A stretch of DNA of 64,000 nucleotides from Zoogloea sp041904905 (GTDB lineage: Bacteria > Pseudomonadota > Gammaproteobacteria > Burkholderiales > Rhodocyclaceae). This document shows, piece after piece, positions 53,301 to 63,875 of this stretch; the stretch's first letter is position 1; each line of letters starts with the position of its first letter. The notes below the pieces were generated by a model. The model did no database searches, was not told the origin of the DNA, and was given only the letters and a program-made list of their open reading frames with translations. Location: NCBI RefSeq assembly GCF_041904905.1, contig NZ_JAYRMI010000006.1, forward strand, positions 1 through 64,000, read 5' to 3'. The translations under genes and the position numbers were made by a program.

Positions 53301-53834
53301 GGCGCGATCGAAACCCTCGAAGACGCCATCCGCAGAATCGATCGGGAGACGCGAGAGCAGCTTCAGGAGACGTACAATACTGTTAATCACCATTTCGGGA
53401 ATCTCTTCCCGATGCTCTTCGGAGGGGGTGAGGCGCGGCTGGTGCTCACGGGCGACGAGATCCTCGATGCAGGCATTTCCATCGTCGCCCAGCCGCCGGG
53501 CAAGAAGAACAGTTCCATCCAGCTGCTTTCGGGCGGAGAGAAGGCGCTGACCGCGATTGCGCTGGTGTTTTCGATGTTCCAGCTCAACCCGGCGCCGTTC
53601 TGCATGCTGGATGAGGTGGATGCGCCGCTCGACGATTCCAACACCGAGCGTTACTGCCAGATGGTCAAGCGCATGTCGGCCCAGACCCAGTTCGTGTTCA
53701 TCAGCCACAGCAAGATCACGATGGAGATCGCGGAGCAGCTGGTGGGCGTCACGATGCAGGAGCAGGGCGTGTCGCGGGTGGTGGAAGTGGATATTGAAGA
53801 AGCACTGCGTCTTGCGGAAACCGCCGCGGCGTGA
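50310..53834 (+). CDS. smc: chromosome segregation protein SMC
   Basis: This 1174-residue SMC ATPase has N-terminal Walker A (VVGPNGCGKSNIIDAVRW, residues 29-46), long Ala/Glu/Arg-rich coiled coils (about 170-500 and 660-1000), a hinge around 520-640 and C-terminal signature (QLLSGGEKALTAIALVFSMF) with Walker B (FCMLDEVDAPLDDSN). It starts at a GTG (50310). An AT-rich stretch with the palindrome GCTATTATAGC about 90 bases upstream probably holds promoters for this gene and for divergent dapC. Confidence 0.95.
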   Translation: MRLAKLKLAGFKTFVDPTTVLTPGNLVGVVGPNGCGKSNIIDAVRWVLGESRASALRGGSMMDVIFNGSTTRKPVSRASVELVFDNAEGRAAGQWKPYAEVAVKRVLDRSGDSTYFINGMQVRRKDVIDLFLGTGLGPRAYAIIEQGMISRIIEAKPEEVRGFLEEAAGVTKYRERRKETEGRLTDARDNLTRLDDIRNELGQQLGKLEQQAAVAEKYRQLNASLSERQNLLWLMKRNEARAERARLADELADATRRIEADSSRLQELESQLETAREAQLAANEGVQHAQSALFAVSSELTRLEGELARLRDSRRILESRLAQLERDDAQWRSQLESLAADSERWQGLLDNAAIRAEQAEARHAEVGDRLPEAEEALNAADAAAAAIRRELNQAEQQIRVEDAHRVSSERTLDTLAQRRARLQQEESAVQAPDLRLLAEREAALAAAEEALDQRQSEIADAQAQLPAAQQALKQALDAERQAQRHATELRARREALVQLQNKVQVQGQLGDWIKRHKLDALKPLWQCIRVEAGWELAVEAVLRERLAALPAEDGKVALVALADKVPGAFAFLLAGAPVAGDVVPPPEGCRPLAEKVGADGELAAVLESWLARVFVADDLAAWIDRRESLAAGAVLVSRDGRLLSRHALIHYAPDSRTHGVIERQREIDQLGAEVEAAQDGAAMAREAMAEAEALAARVQDALAGLRRDAQALQARVHAEQVEVLKLSQARQRYEERCGQIERDLGEIAHAEQAERDRLMRAETELERSREMAELQRGRLDAAEAVRRERESSLRETRALESALARELQEARHSERECVSKLDDIARNRALAGEQLERIADELTERRESLMEIDEVSVSAALQEAVALRATRETALAASRNTLEAVNGQLRGLEEDRQRTEHAAAPQRERVADLRLRVQAVEMAEAQHAARLEEAQADEAALAPLLVPDLKEGALQREVARLGREIAELGPVNLAALDELKAAAERKNYLDMQTEDLLGAIETLEDAIRRIDRETREQLQETYNTVNHHFGNLFPMLFGGGEARLVLTGDEILDAGISIVAQPPGKKNSSIQLLSGGEKALTAIALVFSMFQLNPAPFCMLDEVDAPLDDSNTERYCQMVKRMSAQTQFVFISHSKITMEIAEQLVGVTMQEQGVSRVVEVDIEEALRLAETAAA

Positions 53835-53855
53835 TGCGGGAAACAAAGGATTTCG

Positions 53856-54941
53856 ATGGCTATCAGTGACTTGCAGATGGGTCTGATCGGTGCCGGCGGC
53901 GTTGTCGTCGTCGGCATCTTTGCGTTCAACAAGTGGCAGGAGCGCAAGCACCGCAAGCAGATGGATGCGCTCGACAGCGTCGAGCCCCTGGGGGCCGAGG
54001 CCGCGCGCCCGGCTGCCAGCCGGGTTGAGCCGGTGATCGGCGGCGAAGCGCCGGCGCGGCCGCAGCCCACCGCCCGCGAGGTCAAGGACGCCAGCGCCCG
54101 CCGCGTGCCGCCGCTGCTGCCCGCCGAGGTGGATGAGCGGGCCGACTGGGTGGTGCGGATCGAAGCCATCGAGCCGGTGGTCGGTGGCCGCCTGTGTCAG
54201 GCCGCTGCCGAGCACCTCGACGGGCTCGTCAAGCCGCTGCGCTGGTTCGGCTTCTCCGATACCGAGAACCGCTGGGACGCCATCGGCCCCCATAGCGCCG
54301 CAGCTTATCACTGGGTGTGTGCTGCGTTGCAGCTGGTGGATCGCCGCGGCCCGGCCAGCGATGCCGACCTGAGCCGGCTGGCCGGGGGGCTGCAGCGCAT
54401 GTGCGATCTGTTCATGGCGATCCCGTCGCTGCCGGCCAAGGCCGACGCCCTCAGTCGGGCCGCGGAGCTTGACCGCCTGTGCGCTGGCGTCGATATCCAG
54501 ATCGGCGTCAATGTGGTGGCCCGCGACCACGGCTTTGCCGGCACCAAGCTCCGCGGCCTGGCCGAAGCGGCCGGGCTCGAATTGCTGGGCGATGGCAGCT
54601 TCCACGCCCGCGACGAGTTCGGGGTGAGCCAGTTCGTGCTGTCCAACCTGGAGCCGGTGCTGTTTGCGGCCGAGGAGATGCGCGGCCTCGTCACCCAGGG
54701 CGTCACCTTGACCCTCGACGTGCCGCGGGTGGCCGACGGCGTGCGCGTCTTCGAGCGCATGATGGGCGTTGCCCAGCAGCTCGCCGACGCCCTTGGCGGC
54801 GCGGTGGTGGACGACAACCGCTCGCCCTTCGGCGAGAAGGCCGTGGGCCTGATCCGCGCCCAGATCGAGCAGTTCCAGGGGCAGATGGCCGAGCAGGGCA
54901 TCGCACCGGGTTCGCCGCTGGCCTTGCGCCTGTTCTCCTGA
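53856..54941 (+). CDS. zipA: ZipA-like cell-division protein
   Basis: This 361-residue protein has an N-terminal membrane anchor (residues about 7-24, QMGLIGAGGVVVVGIFAFNK), a Pro/Ala-rich linker and a C-terminal domain of the ZipA FtsZ-binding family (VNVVARDHGFAGTKLRGLAE, DEFGVSQFVLSNLEPVLFAA, GVTLTLDVPRVADGVRVFER). Similarity to E. coli ZipA is weak, as usual in betaproteobacteria. It is flanked by smc and ligA, the conserved order in this group. Confidence 0.82.
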   Translation: MAISDLQMGLIGAGGVVVVGIFAFNKWQERKHRKQMDALDSVEPLGAEAARPAASRVEPVIGGEAPARPQPTAREVKDASARRVPPLLPAEVDERADWVVRIEAIEPVVGGRLCQAAAEHLDGLVKPLRWFGFSDTENRWDAIGPHSAAAYHWVCAALQLVDRRGPASDADLSRLAGGLQRMCDLFMAIPSLPAKADALSRAAELDRLCAGVDIQIGVNVVARDHGFAGTKLRGLAEAAGLELLGDGSFHARDEFGVSQFVLSNLEPVLFAAEEMRGLVTQGVTLTLDVPRVADGVRVFERMMGVAQQLADALGGAVVDDNRSPFGEKAVGLIRAQIEQFQGQMAEQGIAPGSPLALRLFS

Positions 54942-54953
54942 GCGGGGCGCCCG

Positions 54954-57056
54954 GTGGCTGCAAGTCCCGAAGCCTGCGCGCAGGTGGCAGCCCTGCGCGC
55001 GGAGATCGCCGCGCACGATCACGCTTACTACGTGCTGGCCGAACCCACGGTGCCGGACGCCGAGTACGACCGTCTGTTCCGTGAACTCCAGGCGCTGGAG
55101 CTTGCCCATCCCGAACTCGTCACCCCCGATTCGCCCACCCAGCGGGTAGGCGGCGCGCCGTCGCCCGAGCTGGCTGCGGTGCGACACGCGGTGCCGATGC
55201 TGTCGATCCGCACCGAAACCGACACCACCGACCAGGGCGCGGTAGCCTTCGACGCGCGGGTGCGCCGTGCGCTGGGGCTGGACGACGCCGCGCCGCCGGT
55301 GGGCTACGCGGCCGAACTCAAGTTCGACGGCCTCGCCATCAGCTTGCGCTACGAGCATGGCGTGCTGGTCCAGGCCGCCACTCGTGGCGACGGCAACACC
55401 GGCGAAGACGTGACCCGCAATGTGCGCACCTTGCGCAAGGTGCCGCTGCGCCTGCTCGGCGATGCGCCGCCGGTGCTGGAGGTGCGGGGCGAGATCTACA
55501 TGCGCCGCGACGACTTCGAGCGCCTCAACGCGGCCCAGGCCACCGCCGGGCAGAAGGTCTTCGTCAATCCGCGCAACGCGGCCGCCGGCAGCCTGCGCCA
55601 GCTCGACCCCAGCATCACCGCCCAGCGCCCGCTGTCCTTCTTTGCCTACGGGTTGGGCGAGGTGGTCGGCTGGGCGCTGCCCGACACCCACTGCGGCATC
55701 CTCGACGCGCTGGCGGCCTTCGGCCTGCCGGTGTGCGAGCACCGGCGCCGGGTTGAGGGGCCGGAAGGGCTCGCGCAGTTCCATGCCGACATGGCCCAGC
55801 TTCGCGAGTCGCTGCCCTTCGACATCGACGGCGTTGTTTACAAGGTGGATTCGATTGCCCGCCAGCTAGAGCTGGGCTTCGTCTCCCGCGAGCCGCGCTG
55901 GGCGGTGGCCCACAAGTATCCGGCCCAGGAGGTCGCCACCCGCCTGCTGGGCATCGACGTGCAGGTGGGCCGCACCGGGGCGATCACGCCGGTGGCGCGG
56001 CTCGAGCCCGTGTTCGTTGGTGGCGTGACGGTGACCAACGCCACCCTCCACAACCAAGGCGAGATCGACCGCAAGGACGTTCGGATCGGCGACTGGGTGG
56101 TGGTGCGCCGGGCGGGCGACGTGATCCCCGAGGTGGTCGGCCCCATTGTCGAGCGGCGCGAAGGCGACTTGCCGCGCTTCGACCTGCTGGCGGCCATCGA
56201 GCACAAGTGCCCGGAGTGCGGCTCCCACGTGGTGCGCGGCGAGGATGAAGCCGTGGCGCGCTGCACCGGCGGGCTGTTCTGCCCGGCCCAGTGCAAGCAG
56301 GCGCTGCTCCACTTTGCCAGCCGCCGGGCCGTGGACATCGACGGGCTGGGCGAGCAGATCGTGAATCAGCTGGTGGGCGCGGGCATCGTGAAGACCCCGG
56401 CGGACCTCTACGACGCCGACAAGGTGAACGCCGAGGTGCTGGCCGGGCTTGAACGGATGGGCGAGAAGTCGGCCACCAATCTGGTTGCCGCCATCGACAA
56501 GAGCCGCGACACCACGCTGGCGCGCTTCATTTTCGCGCTGGGCATCCGCAACGTGGGCGAGACGACGGCCAAGGATCTGGCGCGCCACTTCGGCAAGCTC
56601 GACGGCCTGCTGGCGGCCGACGAAGCCGCGCTGCTGCAGGTGCCCGATGTGGGGCCGATCGTCGCGAAGTCGATCGTCGAGTTCTTTGCCGAAGCCCACA
56701 ACCGCGAGATCATCGAGCGCCTGCGGGCGGCCCTGTGCTGGCCGGAGTCCGAGCCGGCGGCGCTGCCCGTGGCAGGCGCTTTCGCCGGCAAGACCTTCGT
56801 GCTGACGGGCACGCTGCCCGCGCTCCGGCGCGACGAGGCGGCGGCGATGATCGAGGCGGCAGGGGGCAAGGTGTCCGGCTCCGTCTCCAGGAAGACCGAT
56901 TACGTGGTGGCGGGCAGCGACGCCGGCAGCAAGCTCGAGAAGGCCCAGGCCCTGGGCGTGACCATTCTTGACGAAGCCGGTTTGCGGGCTTTGCTGGCCC
57001 CGGCCGATACGGCGCCCGCCGATAGGCAGATTGGACTATTTGAGGAAGATCGATGA
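54954..57056 (+). CDS. ligA: NAD-dependent DNA ligase LigA
   Basis: This 700-residue ligase has all domains: the NAD-binding Ia domain, the adenylation Lys in YAAELKFDGLAISLRYEHG, the OB fold (GRTGAITPVARLEPVFVGGV), a four-Cys zinc finger (HKCPECGSHV to GGLFCPAQCKQ), helix-hairpin-helix repeats and a C-terminal BRCT domain (FVLTGTLPALRRDEAAAMIE, SRKTDYVVAGSDAGSKL). It starts at a GTG 12 bases after zipA and overlaps galU by four bases. Confidence 0.96.
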   Translation: MAASPEACAQVAALRAEIAAHDHAYYVLAEPTVPDAEYDRLFRELQALELAHPELVTPDSPTQRVGGAPSPELAAVRHAVPMLSIRTETDTTDQGAVAFDARVRRALGLDDAAPPVGYAAELKFDGLAISLRYEHGVLVQAATRGDGNTGEDVTRNVRTLRKVPLRLLGDAPPVLEVRGEIYMRRDDFERLNAAQATAGQKVFVNPRNAAAGSLRQLDPSITAQRPLSFFAYGLGEVVGWALPDTHCGILDALAAFGLPVCEHRRRVEGPEGLAQFHADMAQLRESLPFDIDGVVYKVDSIARQLELGFVSREPRWAVAHKYPAQEVATRLLGIDVQVGRTGAITPVARLEPVFVGGVTVTNATLHNQGEIDRKDVRIGDWVVVRRAGDVIPEVVGPIVERREGDLPRFDLLAAIEHKCPECGSHVVRGEDEAVARCTGGLFCPAQCKQALLHFASRRAVDIDGLGEQIVNQLVGAGIVKTPADLYDADKVNAEVLAGLERMGEKSATNLVAAIDKSRDTTLARFIFALGIRNVGETTAKDLARHFGKLDGLLAADEAALLQVPDVGPIVAKSIVEFFAEAHNREIIERLRAALCWPESEPAALPVAGAFAGKTFVLTGTLPALRRDEAAAMIEAAGGKVSGSVSRKTDYVVAGSDAGSKLEKAQALGVTILDEAGLRALLAPADTAPADRQIGLFEEDR

Positions 57057-57940
57057 AGAAAGTTACGAAGGCGGTGTTCCCGGTGGCGGGCCTTGGCAGC
57101 CGTTTCCTGCCGGCGACCAAGGCGAGCCCCAAGGAGATGATGCCCATCGTCGACAAGCCGCTGATCCAGTACGCGGTGGAAGAGGCGGTGGCGGCGGGGG
57201 TGACCGATCTGGTGTTCATCACCGGCCGCTCCAAGCGCGCCATCGAGGATCACTTCGACAAGGCCTACGAGCTGGAGACCGAGCTTGAGATGCGCGGCAA
57301 GGCCGAGCTGCTGAAGATCGTCCGCGATACCGTGCCGTCCCACGTGAACTGTATCTACATCCGTCAGGCCGAAGCCCTGGGCCTGGGTCACGCGGTGCTG
57401 TGCGCGGCGCCGGTGGTGGGCGACGAGCCCTTCGCGGTGCTGCTGGCCGACGATCTGCTGGACGGTCAGGGCGATCTGCCGGTGATGCGGCAGATGGTGG
57501 ACGTGTACAACTACAACCGCTGCTCGGTGCTGGGCGTGATGAACGTGTCGCGGGAGCAGACCAAGCAGTACGGCATCGTCAGCACCCAGCGGGACGATGG
57601 CGAGATTCAGCGGGTGACCGGCATCGTCGAGAAGCCGAAGCCCGAGGAGGCGCCGTCCACCCAGGCGGTGATCGGCCGCTACATCCTCACCGGGCGGATC
57701 TTCGAGCACCTGCGCCAGTTGAAGCCAGGCGCCGGTGGCGAGCTGCAGCTCACCGACGCCATCGCCTCGCTGCTCCAGGAAGAGGCGGTGCTGGCCTACC
57801 AGTTCAAGGGTGTGCGCTACGACTGCGGCTCGAAGCTGGGCTACCTGCAGGCCACCGTCGAGCTGGGGCTGAAGCACCCGGAGGTGGGGGCGGAGTTCGC
57901 CGCCTTCCTGGCTGCGCGGAGCGTCGGCAGCCCCGGTTGA
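57053..57940 (+). CDS. galU: UTP-glucose-1-phosphate uridylyltransferase GalU
   Basis: This 295-residue nucleotidyltransferase makes UDP-glucose for surface polysaccharides. It has KAVFPVAGLGSRFLPATKAS, PKEMMPIVDKPLIQYAVEEA, FAVLLADDLLDG and RYILTGRIFEHLRQ. Its ATG overlaps the ligA stop. A bidirectional terminator follows. Confidence 0.95.
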   Translation: MKKVTKAVFPVAGLGSRFLPATKASPKEMMPIVDKPLIQYAVEEAVAAGVTDLVFITGRSKRAIEDHFDKAYELETELEMRGKAELLKIVRDTVPSHVNCIYIRQAEALGLGHAVLCAAPVVGDEPFAVLLADDLLDGQGDLPVMRQMVDVYNYNRCSVLGVMNVSREQTKQYGIVSTQRDDGEIQRVTGIVEKPKPEEAPSTQAVIGRYILTGRIFEHLRQLKPGAGGELQLTDAIASLLQEEAVLAYQFKGVRYDCGSKLGYLQATVELGLKHPEVGAEFAAFLAARSVGSPG

Positions 57941-57955
57941 ACGATTGCCGGACGT

Positions 57956-57988
57956 AAAAAACGCGGCCTCGTGAGCCGCGTTTTTTTT
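57956..57988. terminator. bidirectional intrinsic terminator between galU and typA
   Basis: A hairpin with stem ACGCGGC (57961-57967)/GCCGCGT (57975-57981) and a 7-base loop is flanked by an A-run (57956-57961) on the left and a T-run (57981-57988) on the right, so it serves both convergent genes. Confidence 0.92.
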
Positions 57989-58034
57989 GGATCGTCGCCT
58001 CCGGGCCGGGTTTCCCCGGCCGGGCGGAAGTGGC

Positions 58035-59849
<1,815 letters not shown>

Positions 59850-59988
59850 GGGGGTGGATACCGAAGTACTTGTAAACCTAGAATTTTACCATGCTTTTGC
59901 GCATCGCAGCATCGGTGGGCGGGTCGGGTGCTGCAGGGGTGCGTGATAAGATGCCCGGCCCATTCGGTTTTCTGAGGAGTCGTCCGGC

Positions 59989-60735
59989 ATGCTGGCAATC
60001 ATCGGCGGTAGCGGTCTTACCCAACTGGCCAACCTGAACGTGATCCGTCGCGAGGTGATGCGCACCCCGTACGGCGAGCCGTCCGGTGCCCTGACCTTCG
60101 GGCAGCTGTGCGGGCAGCCGGTGGTGTTCCTGGCCCGACACGGTTACGGGCACACCATCCCGCCGCACCGGGTGAATTACCAGGCCAACCTGTGGGCCCT
60201 TCGGGAAGCCAAGGCCGACGCGATCATCTCGGTGGCCTCGGTGGGCGGCATCCGCGCCGACATGGGGCCCGGCGTGCTGGTGGTGCCGGACCAGATCATC
60301 GATTACACCTGGGGGCGCAAGAGCACCTTCCACGAGAGCGCCGAGCAGCCGGTGGTTCACATCGACTTCACCCGGCCCTACGACGAGGGGGTCCGTCAGC
60401 GCATCCTGGCCGCGGCCGCCGCGGCCGGTCAGGCGATCGTGGATGGTGGGGTGTATGCCGCCACCCAGGGGCCGCGGCTCGAGACCGCCGCGGAGATCAA
60501 CCGCCTGGAGCGGGACGGCGCCGACGTGGTCGGGATGACCGGCATGCCGGAGGCGGCGCTGGCGCGGGAGCTGGGCATTCCGTACGCGGCCATCAACGTG
60601 GTGGCCAACTTCGCGGCCGGCCGGGGCAACAGCGCGGCGCAGATCTGCTTCGGCAGCATCGACGTGGTGCTGCGCGAGGCGATGGGGCGGGTTCGGGAGG
60701 TGCTGGAGCACCTCTGCGCGGGGCCGGCAAAATGA
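59989..60735 (+). CDS. mtnP: S-methyl-5'-thioinosine phosphorylase
   Basis: This 248-residue purine nucleoside phosphorylase family II member has MLAIIGGSGLTQLANLNVIR, FLARHGYGHTIPPHRVNYQA, GVYAATQGPRLETAAEINRL and GADVVGMTGMPEAALARELG. The MTGMPE motif with Met-Thr in place of the MTA-specific residues is found in enzymes that prefer methylthioinosine. It recycles polyamine and AdoMet by-products. The symbol mtnP is used loosely because specificity for MTI or MTA is inferred. It overlaps def by four bases. Confidence 0.87.
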   Translation: MLAIIGGSGLTQLANLNVIRREVMRTPYGEPSGALTFGQLCGQPVVFLARHGYGHTIPPHRVNYQANLWALREAKADAIISVASVGGIRADMGPGVLVVPDQIIDYTWGRKSTFHESAEQPVVHIDFTRPYDEGVRQRILAAAAAAGQAIVDGGVYAATQGPRLETAAEINRLERDGADVVGMTGMPEAALARELGIPYAAINVVANFAAGRGNSAAQICFGSIDVVLREAMGRVREVLEHLCAGPAK

Positions 60736-61265
60736 TCCGCGACGTGCTGCGGATGGGCGACCCGCGTCTGCTGCGGCGGGCGCAGCCGGTGACGGCCTTC
60801 GGCACGCCGGCGCTGGCGGCCCTGATCGCCGACATGCGCGACACGATGGCGCATCTCTCCGGCGCCGGGCTGGCGGCACCGCAGATCGGGGTGGATCTGC
60901 GGGTGGTGATCTTTGGCGGCGGGCCGAGCCCGCGCTATCCGGATGCCGCGGCGGTGCCCGATACGGTGCTCATCAATCCGGTGCTCACGCGGCTCTCGGA
61001 CGACGAGGAGGGCGGCTGGGAGGGGTGCCTGTCGGTGCCCGGGCTGCGGGGCTGGGTGCCCCGCTGGCGGTCGCTGCGCTACACGGGTTTCGACGCCGCA
61101 GGGGCGCCCATCGACCGGGTGGCCGAGGGCTTCCATGCCCGGGTGGTGCAGCACGAGTGCGACCACCTGGATGGCGTGCTGTATCCGATGCGGGTGCGGG
61201 ATTTCTCGCGCTTCGGTTTTACCGAGGTGCTGTTCCCGGGCAGCCTGCCGGCGGGCGACGACTAG
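60732..61265 (+). CDS. def: peptide deformylase
   Basis: This 177-residue metalloenzyme removes N-formyl groups from nascent proteins. All three motifs are present: SGAGLAAPQIG, GWEGCLSVPG with the metal Cys, and QHECDHLDG with two metal His and the catalytic Glu. It has the C-terminus of type I enzymes of betaproteobacteria. This may be one of several def copies, since it is not next to fmt. Its ATG overlaps the preceding stop (ATGA). Confidence 0.92.
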   Translation: MIRDVLRMGDPRLLRRAQPVTAFGTPALAALIADMRDTMAHLSGAGLAAPQIGVDLRVVIFGGGPSPRYPDAAAVPDTVLINPVLTRLSDDEEGGWEGCLSVPGLRGWVPRWRSLRYTGFDAAGAPIDRVAEGFHARVVQHECDHLDGVLYPMRVRDFSRFGFTEVLFPGSLPAGDD

Positions 61266-61267
61266 CG

Positions 61268-63865
61268 TCAGATCGCCAGGCGCTCCAGCAGGTCCGCCTC
61301 GATCTTGAGGATCTGGGTGTCCTGGGCAAGCTCGGGTCCGCTGATGAGGAAGGTGTCTTCGACGCGTTCGCCGAGGGTGGCGATCTTGGCTGTGTGGAGG
61401 TTGATGCCGTGGCGGGCCAGGGTTTCGGCCACGCCGAAGAGTAGCCCGGGGCGGTCGGCGGCGGTGACCGACATGATGTAGTGCTGGCCGCGCTCGTCGG
61501 GCTGAATCGTGACCCCGGGGGTGATCGGGAAGTGCTTGACCTCGCGGGACAGGCGCCCGCTTGCCGGCTGGTCGATGGGCGAATCCGCTTGGCGGAGGCG
61601 CTCGGTAAGGTCGTGTTCGAGCAGGTTGATGACGTCGCGGTAGTGGATCTCCTGGCCCGGGTCGAGCAGCAGGAAGCTGTCGAGCGCGTAGCCGTGGCGG
61701 GTGGTGTGGATCTTGGCGTCGGCGATGGAGAAGCCTAGCCGCGCAAAAAAGCCGCACAGGCGCACGAAGACGTCCTTCTGGTCCTTCATGTAGATCATCA
61801 CCTGGAGCCCCTCGCTGCCGTGGCTGGGGCGGGCCTTGACCACCGGCTCGTCGGATTCGACCCGGTAGTAGAGCATCCGCGCGTGCCAGGCAACCTCCTC
61901 GGCGTCGTGGCGCATGAAGTACACGGTGTCGAGCTGGGCCCACAGCTTGTCTTCGGTGCCGGGGCGCAGGCCGTAGTAGCGCAGCAGATTGCGGGCATCG
62001 TCCTGGCGCAGGGGCATGCCCAGCGCCTGGTGAGGCGTGGCGCCGCGCAGCAGGCGCTGGGTGGCGAAGAAGAGGTCTTCGAGGAGCTTGCCCTTCCAGC
62101 CGTTCCAGACCTTCGGGCTGGTGCCGCGGATGTCGGCGTGGGTGAGGATGTACAGCGCGATGAGCCGGCGCTCGGTCTTGACGAGTTCGCCGAAGCGGCG
62201 GATCACATCCAGATCGGACATGTCCTGCTTCTGGGCCACGTTGGACATGGACAGGTGGTGCTCGACCAGCCACTCGACGAGGGCGGTGTCGGTCTCGTCG
62301 AGCCCGTGGGCGGTGCAGAATTCCCGCGCGTCCTTCATGCCCAGCTTGGAGTGATCGCCACCGCGGCCCTTGGCGATGTCGTGGAACAGCGCCGCAATGT
62401 AGATCAGCCAGGGTTTTTCGAAGCTGGTGGCGAGGCGGGTGAGCAGCGGGTACTCGTGGGCGTGCTCCGATACCATGAAGCGTCGCACGTTGCGCAGCAC
62501 CTGGAGGGTGTGCTGATCCACGGTGTAGACGTGGAACAGATCGTGCTGCATCTGGCCGACGATGCGACGCCAGGCCGGCAGGTAGAAGCTGAGGATGCCG
62601 TACTGGTTCATCCGCCGCATCTCCTGGATGACCCCGCGCTTTTGCTGGAGCAGGCGCAGGAACATGGCCCGGTTGGCCGGATTCTGACGAAACTCGGCGT
62701 TGATGAGCTTGCGTCCGCGCCACAGGGCGCGCAGGGTGCGGGCGGTCATGCCCTTGAGTTCGGAGCGCTGCTGGAGGATCAGGAAGCACTCGAGCAGGGC
62801 GCCGGGGTGGCGGTCGAACACGCCTTCGTCGCGAACGTCGAGCAGTTCGCGCACGCACTGGAAGCGCTCGTTGATGTTGATCGCCACCGGATAGCGGTAG
62901 GGGAAGAACTCGGCGCCGAAGTTCTGGAGCAGGATGGTGTTGAGCTGGGTGACCTTCTTGGCGGTGCGGTAATACTCCTGCATGAAGACTTCCGACGCGC
63001 GGCGGTGCTCGTTGGCGTGGAAGCCGAAGCGGTGGGCGAGCTTCTCCTGGTGGTCGAACAGCAGGCGGTCTTCCCGGCGGCCCGCCATGTGGTGCAGGCG
63101 GATGCGCGCGTGCTGCAGGAAGCGTTCGAGATCGCGCAGCTCGGTGGCTTCTTCGGCGGTGACCAGACCGTGGCGGGCGAGGTCGCGCCAGTGGGTGCCG
63201 AAACCGGCAGCGCGGCTGATCCAGCCGATGATCTGCAGATCGCGCAGCCCGCCGGGGCTTTCCTTGCAGTTGGGCTCGAGGGAGTAGGGCGTCTCGTTGT
63301 GACGGGTGTAGCGCTGCTCCTGCTCAAGGCACTTGGCCTTGTAGAACTGACCGGGGTTGAGCTGCTCCCGAAGCTGCCGGCCGAAGCGCTCGAAGAGTCG
63401 CTCGTTGCCGCCGATGAGCCGTGCTTCGAGCAGGTTGGTCATCACGGTGACGTCGAGGCCGGCTTCCTCCAGGCACTCGTCTACGGTGCGCACGCTGTGG
63501 CCGATGTCGAGGCCGACATCCCACAGCAGGCCGATCATCTGGGTGAGCCGTTCGCTCAGGTCGTGATCGGGCGTCGCGTCCAGCAGGAACAGCAGGTCCA
63601 CGTCGGAGTAGGGGAACAGCTCCTCACGGCCGTAGCCGCCCACCGCCACCAGGGCGGCCGAGGCGGGAATCGCAAACTCCTTCCAGATGTCGCGCAGCAC
63701 GCCATCCACCAGCCGCGACCGGCCCTTGAGGATGGGTTCGGTGAGCGGGTGGGCTTCATAGGTGCTGCGCAGCGCCTCGCCGCCGCTCTTCAGGCGCTGC
63801 TTGAAACGGACGATGAACTCCCGGGCGGTTTCGGGAGAAAGCACGGCGGGCGCGATCTGGGACAT
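61268..63865 (-). CDS. glnD: PII uridylyltransferase/uridylyl-removing enzyme GlnD
   Basis: This 865-residue bifunctional nitrogen sensor modifies PII proteins according to glutamine level. It has the nucleotidyltransferase domain (LVAVGGYGREELFPYSDVDL, residues about 75-95), the HD hydrolase domain (ALFHDIAKGRGGDHSKLG, about 490-510) and two C-terminal ACT domains (VMIYMKDQKDVFVRLCGFFA and YIMSVTAADRPGLLFGVAET). It is downstream of map with a short gap, the usual order. It converges with def with two bases between stops. Confidence 0.95.
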   Translation of the reverse strand: MSQIAPAVLSPETAREFIVRFKQRLKSGGEALRSTYEAHPLTEPILKGRSRLVDGVLRDIWKEFAIPASAALVAVGGYGREELFPYSDVDLLFLLDATPDHDLSERLTQMIGLLWDVGLDIGHSVRTVDECLEEAGLDVTVMTNLLEARLIGGNERLFERFGRQLREQLNPGQFYKAKCLEQEQRYTRHNETPYSLEPNCKESPGGLRDLQIIGWISRAAGFGTHWRDLARHGLVTAEEATELRDLERFLQHARIRLHHMAGRREDRLLFDHQEKLAHRFGFHANEHRRASEVFMQEYYRTAKKVTQLNTILLQNFGAEFFPYRYPVAININERFQCVRELLDVRDEGVFDRHPGALLECFLILQQRSELKGMTARTLRALWRGRKLINAEFRQNPANRAMFLRLLQQKRGVIQEMRRMNQYGILSFYLPAWRRIVGQMQHDLFHVYTVDQHTLQVLRNVRRFMVSEHAHEYPLLTRLATSFEKPWLIYIAALFHDIAKGRGGDHSKLGMKDAREFCTAHGLDETDTALVEWLVEHHLSMSNVAQKQDMSDLDVIRRFGELVKTERRLIALYILTHADIRGTSPKVWNGWKGKLLEDLFFATQRLLRGATPHQALGMPLRQDDARNLLRYYGLRPGTEDKLWAQLDTVYFMRHDAEEVAWHARMLYYRVESDEPVVKARPSHGSEGLQVMIYMKDQKDVFVRLCGFFARLGFSIADAKIHTTRHGYALDSFLLLDPGQEIHYRDVINLLEHDLTERLRQADSPIDQPASGRLSREVKHFPITPGVTIQPDERGQHYIMSVTAADRPGLLFGVAETLARHGINLHTAKIATLGERVEDTFLISGPELAQDTQILKIEADLLERLAI

Positions 63866-63875
63866 CTTGGGTGGC